A stretch of 64,000 nt of DNA from Turneriella parva DSM 21527 (lineage in GTDB: Bacteria; Spirochaetota; Leptospiria; Turneriellales; Turneriellaceae), in the NCBI RefSeq assembly GCF_000266885.1, contig NC_018020.1:1736001-1800000 (forward strand), written 5' to 3'. Made by a program: the position numbers and the translations under genes. Under the pieces are notes generated by a model that worked only from the letters and a program-made list of their open reading frames with translations, was not told where the DNA came from and did not search any database. Position 1 is the stretch's first letter, and every line of letters starts with the position of its first letter. This document shows, piece by piece, positions 59,885 through 64,000 of the stretch.

Positions 59885-61465
59885 TTAGAGGTATACGAAG
59901 GCAATAATCGCAAGCACGGGCACAAGAATCAGCGTCGTGTATGCCATATAGCCAAAGAAAGATGGCATCTTGATCTTGGCTTCTTCGCACATTGCCTTCA
60001 CCATAAAGTTGGGAGCGTTACCGATGTACGTATTCGCGCCGAAGAATACTGCACCAATTGAAATCGCCACGAGAATCGTTTCTGCGATCGGGCCCGTCGA
60101 TGCCTGCACAACAGAGCCCGCTGCTGCGCCCATCGAGGCGGTCAACCCCTGGCCTAGCGCAAAGAATGTTGCATACGAAGGTGCGTTGTCGAGAAACGAG
60201 CTAAGGCCACCGGTGATCCAGTAGAACTGCCACGGTTGTGTGATGCCGGTTTCTGCGCCGCGCGCTTTCAATATGCACAGCGCGGGAATCATGGTTATGA
60301 ATATACCAATAAAGAGCGCCGCGACTTCAACAATGGGGCCAAAGCCGAAATGGTTCTTGTCCCGGGGGGTGATGGGGTGGTAGTGCGAAAGCGATTTTAC
60401 ATGCGCTTCGGTCGGGCCCTCGGCAGCGATGCGTGCGAGCACTGTCTCTTCATGCTCTTTGCGTTTGCGCGTGCGGTTGGTGTAGTCGATGACGAATGAA
60501 AGCAGCGCCAGACCGACCATGACAGGTTGCTGCAACCAACCCATCGCAAGAACGCCGTGTTCGGTCTTGTAATCCTTCAAGAACACGACGGCCATGAGCA
60601 CGCCGAATATCAGAACAAAGTTAAAGGCCCCCGTGACGCGCAACCGGCTTTGGTTCTGGTTATCTTTCGCGATATCGGTCTTCGATTCAAATTTGTACGC
60701 AAAGTTATCCCAGATAAAAAAGACGAGCAGCAGAGCAGAAACCGCAGTCAGCCAGATCGGCCAGAGATGAATAAGGGTCCAGAAGAACGGCACGCCGTAG
60801 AGGTAACCCATGAAAAGAGGGGGATCTCCCACTGGTAGCAGAGTACCGCCGACGTTCGAGACAATCAGAATAAAGAAGACGAATATATGCGTCGTGCGGC
60901 GGCGCTCTTTATTCGTGCGAATCAGCGGACGAATGAGCAAAACCGACGCACCCGTTGTGCCAATGATACTCGCGAGCACAGCACCAATGCCGAGAATGAG
61001 CGTATTCGTCAGGGGCGTTGCCTTCAGGTCTCCCTCGACAAAAATACCACCCGAAATTGTGAAGAGTGCAATGAGCAGCGTGATGAACGCATAATACTCT
61101 TTTAGCGATTCGACAATAACCTCGATGCCAAGGTGGCCTAGCGTCACGAGGTATGCGCCCATAATGAGCGCCAAGAGCACGCTGATGACGGCCTTGACGA
61201 GATTCGATTCCCAAAGGTGGGGTATTACCAGGGGCAGCACGGCGATCGCTAAGAGAATGATCACGAATGGAATTATCGTATAGATCGACAGTTGCTTGCC
61301 GAGTTCTTTCTGGGGGTCTACCGCGTGTGCGCCTGCGGGCGAGTGGCCCGCAGCAGAAGTTTCAGCGCCCGCCTTGGCCGTGGCAGCATCGTCTGCTGCG
61401 AGCGTATGGGTGGCCAATGTGCCCACGAGGCAAATAGCCGCCAGAGTTGTGAAAAGCTTTTTCAT
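59885..61465 (-). CDS. nhaD: NhaD-type Na+/H+ antiporter
   Basis: 526 residues. Unusual N-terminus: a signal peptide (MKKLFTTLAAICLVGTLATHTLA) and a ~35-residue Ala/His-rich, probably outside, segment before the first helix of the core. The core has ~12 helices and NhaD/ArsB hallmarks: LASIIGTTGASVLLIRPLIRTN, NVGGTLLPVGDPPLFMGYL and SSFLDNAPSYATFF. It exchanges Na+ or Li+ for H+ and contributes to pH and salt control. SPFH gene starts one base after its stop; OmpA gene is 16 bases upstream. Start ATG 61465. Confidence 0.92.
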   Translation of the reverse strand: MKKLFTTLAAICLVGTLATHTLAADDAATAKAGAETSAAGHSPAGAHAVDPQKELGKQLSIYTIIPFVIILLAIAVLPLVIPHLWESNLVKAVISVLLALIMGAYLVTLGHLGIEVIVESLKEYYAFITLLIALFTISGGIFVEGDLKATPLTNTLILGIGAVLASIIGTTGASVLLIRPLIRTNKERRRTTHIFVFFILIVSNVGGTLLPVGDPPLFMGYLYGVPFFWTLIHLWPIWLTAVSALLLVFFIWDNFAYKFESKTDIAKDNQNQSRLRVTGAFNFVLIFGVLMAVVFLKDYKTEHGVLAMGWLQQPVMVGLALLSFVIDYTNRTRKRKEHEETVLARIAAEGPTEAHVKSLSHYHPITPRDKNHFGFGPIVEVAALFIGIFITMIPALCILKARGAETGITQPWQFYWITGGLSSFLDNAPSYATFFALGQGLTASMGAAAGSVVQASTGPIAETILVAISIGAVFFGANTYIGNAPNFMVKAMCEEAKIKMPSFFGYMAYTTLILVPVLAIIAFVYL

Positions 61466-61481
61466 TTTTCCGCCTTAGTGA

Positions 61482-62486
61482 TTATTTTTGAATAACGTTG
61501 AAGGTGACGCGCCGGTTCAGCGCGCGGCCCGGTACGGTTTTATTGTCGCCCGCCGGTTCAGTATCGGCGACACCCCGCGTTTCGAGCCGGTCGGCCGCAA
61601 TGCCGCGGGCGACGAGCGCCTCTTTCACGAGGTTTGCGCGCTTCTCTGAAATCAGCTGGTTGAGCGATTTGGGCCCAAGCGAACAGGTATGGCCGGTGAT
61701 GCGCAGATGGCTGTTTTCAGACTTCATCTTTTCAGCAAGTTCATCGAGCGCCTTCAGCGTCTCAGGTGTCAGCTCAGTCTTTTCGGCAACGAAGCCGAGC
61801 CGCACTTTCTCTACATAATCTTTGAATGCCGGTGTCGGCGCGCTGGGGGTTGCCGCAGCAGGTTGAGGTGCAGCTTCAGCGGGTACAGGTGTTGCTGCGG
61901 GTGCAGGGGCCGGCGTTGTCGAAGGCTCAGATGTTACGGGTGGGTTGTTTTCCGTTTTTGCACAACCGCTCTTATAGGCGATAAAGTAGAAGATCACGGC
62001 TGCGGCAATCAGCAGCAGCAGGCCGAGCAGAATCTGCATGATCGCAGAAGACTTCTTGCCCCCCGAGACAGCAGGGGCCGCACTTTGGGGTTCGCTTGTC
62101 GATTGGGCGGTAGGCGCAACAGCTATCGGTGCAGCTTCTGCAGATTTTTTGGCGGATGGTTTGGGGGCCTTCGCGGCTTTTGTTTTTTTACCTGCACTCT
62201 TGTTCGCAGCCCATTTGCGAATTTCACTGCGAAAAAACTCATCGCCCTCTTTGGTAAACTTGTAGTGCTTACGAATGTATTCCATCGTCAGCTTCTCGGT
62301 CGCTGAATAGTTGTTGGCATCTTTCACCACGCGCAGCAGGTTCTTGGCATCGGCGATAGAGATGCGGCCATCGCCGCGACCGCTCGTGAGGCCCTCTGCG
62401 AGTTCGAGCATGCGCCGGTCATATTTCTTGCCTTTGATAACAGTGTAATAGCTGTCGCCAGCTTGTGACGAATTTGATCGGGTCAT
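61482..62486 (-). CDS. OmpA-family C-terminal domain protein with an EF-hand-like N-domain
   Basis: 334 residues from ATG 62486; ATG 62519 is also in frame. Residues ~10-95 form an unassigned helical domain with a DGRISIADA loop (GRGDGRISIADAKNLLRVVKDANNYSATEK), resembling an EF-hand-like module. A Lys/Ala/Pro linker, one membrane helix near 160-180 (ILLGLLLLIAAAVIFYFIAY), a Pro/Ala-rich periplasmic linker and a C-terminal OmpA/MotB peptidoglycan-binding domain follow: LRITGHTCSLGPKSLNQLISEKRANLVKEALVARGI with NxxLxxxRA-like spacing (Asn, Leu, Arg). Anchors the envelope to peptidoglycan, N-domain in the cytoplasm. 16 bases before nhaD. Confidence 0.88.
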   Translation of the reverse strand: MTRSNSSQAGDSYYTVIKGKKYDRRMLELAEGLTSGRGDGRISIADAKNLLRVVKDANNYSATEKLTMEYIRKHYKFTKEGDEFFRSEIRKWAANKSAGKKTKAAKAPKPSAKKSAEAAPIAVAPTAQSTSEPQSAAPAVSGGKKSSAIMQILLGLLLLIAAAVIFYFIAYKSGCAKTENNPPVTSEPSTTPAPAPAATPVPAEAAPQPAAATPSAPTPAFKDYVEKVRLGFVAEKTELTPETLKALDELAEKMKSENSHLRITGHTCSLGPKSLNQLISEKRANLVKEALVARGIAADRLETRGVADTEPAGDNKTVPGRALNRRVTFNVIQK

Positions 62487-62561
62487 GAGTGATGACTTTT
62501 TTTTCGCGGGGTTTGTCAATAGTTTTAGAGTCAGTTTTTCGTAGTGAGGATCTACCCTGTG

Positions 62562-63302
62562 CTACCGTCTGTTTTCCCGGTAGAGTCTCTGCACATACTT
62601 GCCGGCAGTGGTATTTCTGTAGCCTTCAATTACCGCCGGTAACGTGCTGCCGGGTTTCACCGAGTTCAGGTCGGGCAGCCTTGCACCGTACTCACTGGGA
62701 AGAATGACCGGTGCTGCGAGTGCAGCAAAGGTGATGTCGGCCGCAGAAATCTTCTCGCCGCACAAAAAAGGTCTGCCATCTTGCAGAAGTTTGTCGACAT
62801 AGGCAAACTCGGCCTCGAAAACAAGACGTGAGCGCTCCGCCTCGTCGTGGTAGATCGCCATCTCGGCGATCATGCCTGCCTTGAGCATGGGCGCTGCGAG
62901 AGGCAGCATACGTTTCTGCCACGCTGGCACGACATCTTGTGAGAAGATTTCAGCGAGCGAGAGCTCGTTGTCGAACAGATGGCGGTAGATGAAGCGGCGG
63001 GTGTGCGGGCCGATGCTCGCGTCGAAGCGCTCTTCGAGCACCAGTGCTTCGGGGTGCGCATAAAGCCAGGTTTGTCGATACCGCGCTGCCAGGTGCTGCA
63101 AAATCGCGGTCGAATCGGGTATAACTTCGCCGTCGTCGATCAAGACCGGGGTCGCCCGGTGCCGGCCACCAGTATGCCAAAGCGTTACCGCGGCGTGTAA
63201 ACCGGGAATATAGCTTTCTTCGGTAAAGGGTAACCCGGCCAATTGGAGCGCCCATTTGACCTTTTCGACGTAATGGCTGATCGATATGGAAATGAGACGC
63301 AT
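62562..63302 (-). CDS. Glutathione S-transferase-like protein 2
   Basis: 246 residues from ATG 63302 (MRLISISISHYVEKVKWAL); the frame extends to 63371 through the dispersed repeat but without reason to start there. N-terminal thioredoxin fold with SHYVEKVKWALQLAGLPFTEE, then RATPVLIDDGEVIPDSTAILQHLA (cis-Pro and Asp-Ser thiol contact) and a helical C-domain with LCGEKISAADITFAALAAPVILPSEYG. The Cys/Ser/Tyr thiol residue cannot be assigned. It is divergent from the last gene; the 339-base gap 63303-63641 contains the dispersed repeat copy 2 and no other gene. Confidence 0.85.
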   Translation of the reverse strand: MRLISISISHYVEKVKWALQLAGLPFTEESYIPGLHAAVTLWHTGGRHRATPVLIDDGEVIPDSTAILQHLAARYRQTWLYAHPEALVLEERFDASIGPHTRRFIYRHLFDNELSLAEIFSQDVVPAWQKRMLPLAAPMLKAGMIAEMAIYHDEAERSRLVFEAEFAYVDKLLQDGRPFLCGEKISAADITFAALAAPVILPSEYGARLPDLNSVKPGSTLPAVIEGYRNTTAGKYVQRLYRENRR

Positions 63303-63353
63303 GGTACAGGGACGTACCGAGGTTTGCGTCGCGGCCGGCATGCGTTTTTGGGA

Positions 63354-63506
63354 CTGCGCGGCAGGTCGCAAAACGACGAATTTCAGGAAAAGTTCCGCGA
63401 TTTTCGAAGCGAAAATCGCTCTATGAACGGGCCAAGGCCCGCTTTTCCCGAATTTCGTCGTTTTGCTATAGCTCTAAAATTTCGAATACGGCGACCTGCC
63501 GCGCAG
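63354..63506. repeat. Dispersed structured repeat, copy 2
   Basis: 153 bp, about 90% identical to 33256-33409. Terminal arms CTGCGCGGCAGGTCGC and GCGACCTGCCGCGCAG are exact inverted repeats (16 of 16). Inside it a second inverted pair (AAAACGACGAA... and ...TTCGTCGTTTT), a perfect CGATTTTCG-AAG-CGAAAATCG hairpin and a GGGCC-AA-GGCCC hairpin follow in order. Copy 1 has degenerate terminal arms by comparison, so copy 2 looks more intact. Confidence 0.92.
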
Positions 63507-63641
63507 CCCTTTTTTGTTGTCGTAAAGTCTGCCCCTGCCGCGTCGTCTGTAATATAGGAACAAAAGGGCGACCTGTCAGGCCTGCCGCAACCGCTGGGTT
63601 TGCGGGGTCGGGGCTGAGTGTTGTCCGGGGTAAAGGTACTC

Positions 63642-64000
63642 GTGCAGACGAATAAAAAGAGAAAAAGTCTCGAGAAGCTGTCACCTGCAGACTATTCAAA
63701 GCTGCTGGCGCTCTATCTCGACGAGAAAAAGCAAAAGCAGGCCCTGAAAATGGCTGCAGACAATATTTCAGCGCTCGAGATGCTGGTGCAGTTTGAAACC
63801 ATGGTGGCGATGAATAAACGCCTCGAAATCGGTTCTGTGCCTGCCGACTATAAATTGCCCGTTTACCAGATTGTCGAAATAGCCGAGAAGTTCTTTCACG
63901 TTGAAGATCCTAAACTAATCGAAACCGAGCTCAAGGGAAACAAGATCTGGCAAACAATCAAGGCAAGCGCTGCCGATTTTGGTCTCTTTCAAGACACGCT
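63642..64000 (+). CDS. Unknown protein, N-terminal part (runs off the window)
   Basis: GTG 63642-63644 opens a frame that remains open to the end of the window, 119 residues visible, preceded by GGGGTAAAGG as a possible ribosome site. The product begins MQTNKKRKSLEKLSPADYSK and continues with a helical, charged sequence (YLDEKKQKQALKMAADNISALEMLVQFETMVAMNKRLEIGSVPADYKLPVYQIVEIAEKFFHVE). No family is recognised and no signal peptide is present. Divergent from the GST gene. Confidence 0.65.
   Translation, partial: MQTNKKRKSLEKLSPADYSKLLALYLDEKKQKQALKMAADNISALEMLVQFETMVAMNKRLEIGSVPADYKLPVYQIVEIAEKFFHVEDPKLIETELKGNKIWQTIKASAADFGLFQDT

Noticed and set aside
63243-63557. 104-residue plus-strand frame across the dispersed repeat copy 2
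   Set aside because: Most of it is the structured repeat, and copy 1 gives an equally unsupported frame; no start site or motif.

Overview
The window (about 54% G+C by eye) looks like the chromosome of a free-living spirochaete of the order Leptospirales, most like Turneriella-type relatives of Leptospira. This is inferred from gene content: many lipoproteins with loose spirochaetal lipoboxes, a 7TMR-DISM receptor fused to an AraC-type HTH, class III cyclases with GAF or Cache/HAMP inputs, a FecR-domain protein downstream of a cyclase, outer-membrane barrels ending in an aromatic or hydrophobic residue, and an NhaD-type antiporter. No rRNA, tRNA, CRISPR array, transposase or integrase was found.

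Layout. 1-7069: bacteriohemerythrin end, SelO pseudokinase AMPylator, a minus-strand DUF1761/fatty acid hydroxylase/PilZ cluster, a VTT-acyltransferase fusion and a YdjM-like membrane hydrolase. 7070-9712: a large inverted repeat, then a promoter bracketed by two inverted copies of a 16-bp palindrome, driving a GAF-cyclase, a TetR regulator and a thioredoxin-like protein. 9751-18617: AlkC, a membrane protein, a seven-repeat SBBP lipoprotein behind a ten-C tract, a rhodanese-MnmA pair, a barrel protein and several small lipoproteins. 18783-29684: receptor-AraC regulator, then a barrel protein translationally coupled to a 2695-residue repeat lipoprotein. 29697-32399: a 21-residue-repeat protein and a short run of integron-like cassettes (DUF2750; MntA-HepT) closed by two attC-like sites. 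32395-40029: DUF6279 lipoprotein, hexapeptide acyltransferase, AlkB plus acyl-CoA ligase, TsaC, a DUF1801-DUF2200 fusion and an alpha/beta hydrolase. 40199-44207: a minus-strand accessory run with a YgiT/DUF4258 toxin-antitoxin pair, a Cas2/VapD-like protein, small zinc-ribbon proteins, a Cys-rich secreted protein and a second barrel-lipoprotein pair. 44441-51078: a cyclase/FecR/membrane-protein operon. 51080-63302: a long minus-strand run with ABC1 kinase, Nudix, LptE-like, biotin carboxylase, TPR, GST, GluQ-RS, NAD-kinase-like, SPFH, NhaD, OmpA and a second GST, including an unlisted 33-residue lysine-rich gene. The window ends inside an unknown gene.

Themes. (1) Cell-surface modules: two paralogous pairs (20476-29684 and 44207-42271) in which a periplasmic TolB/CsgG-like domain fused to an outer-membrane barrel overlaps by ATGA with a repeat-rich lipoprotein; this is the best candidate for an undescribed system. 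(2) Small palindromic elements have colonised genes: one in frame in mnmA, a related one inside the signal peptide of the giant lipoprotein, and a 153-bp structured repeat present twice 30 kb apart. (3) Integron-type cassettes without an integrase carry a MNT-HEPN module. (4) Second-messenger signalling is prominent (two cyclases, a PilZ-like protein).
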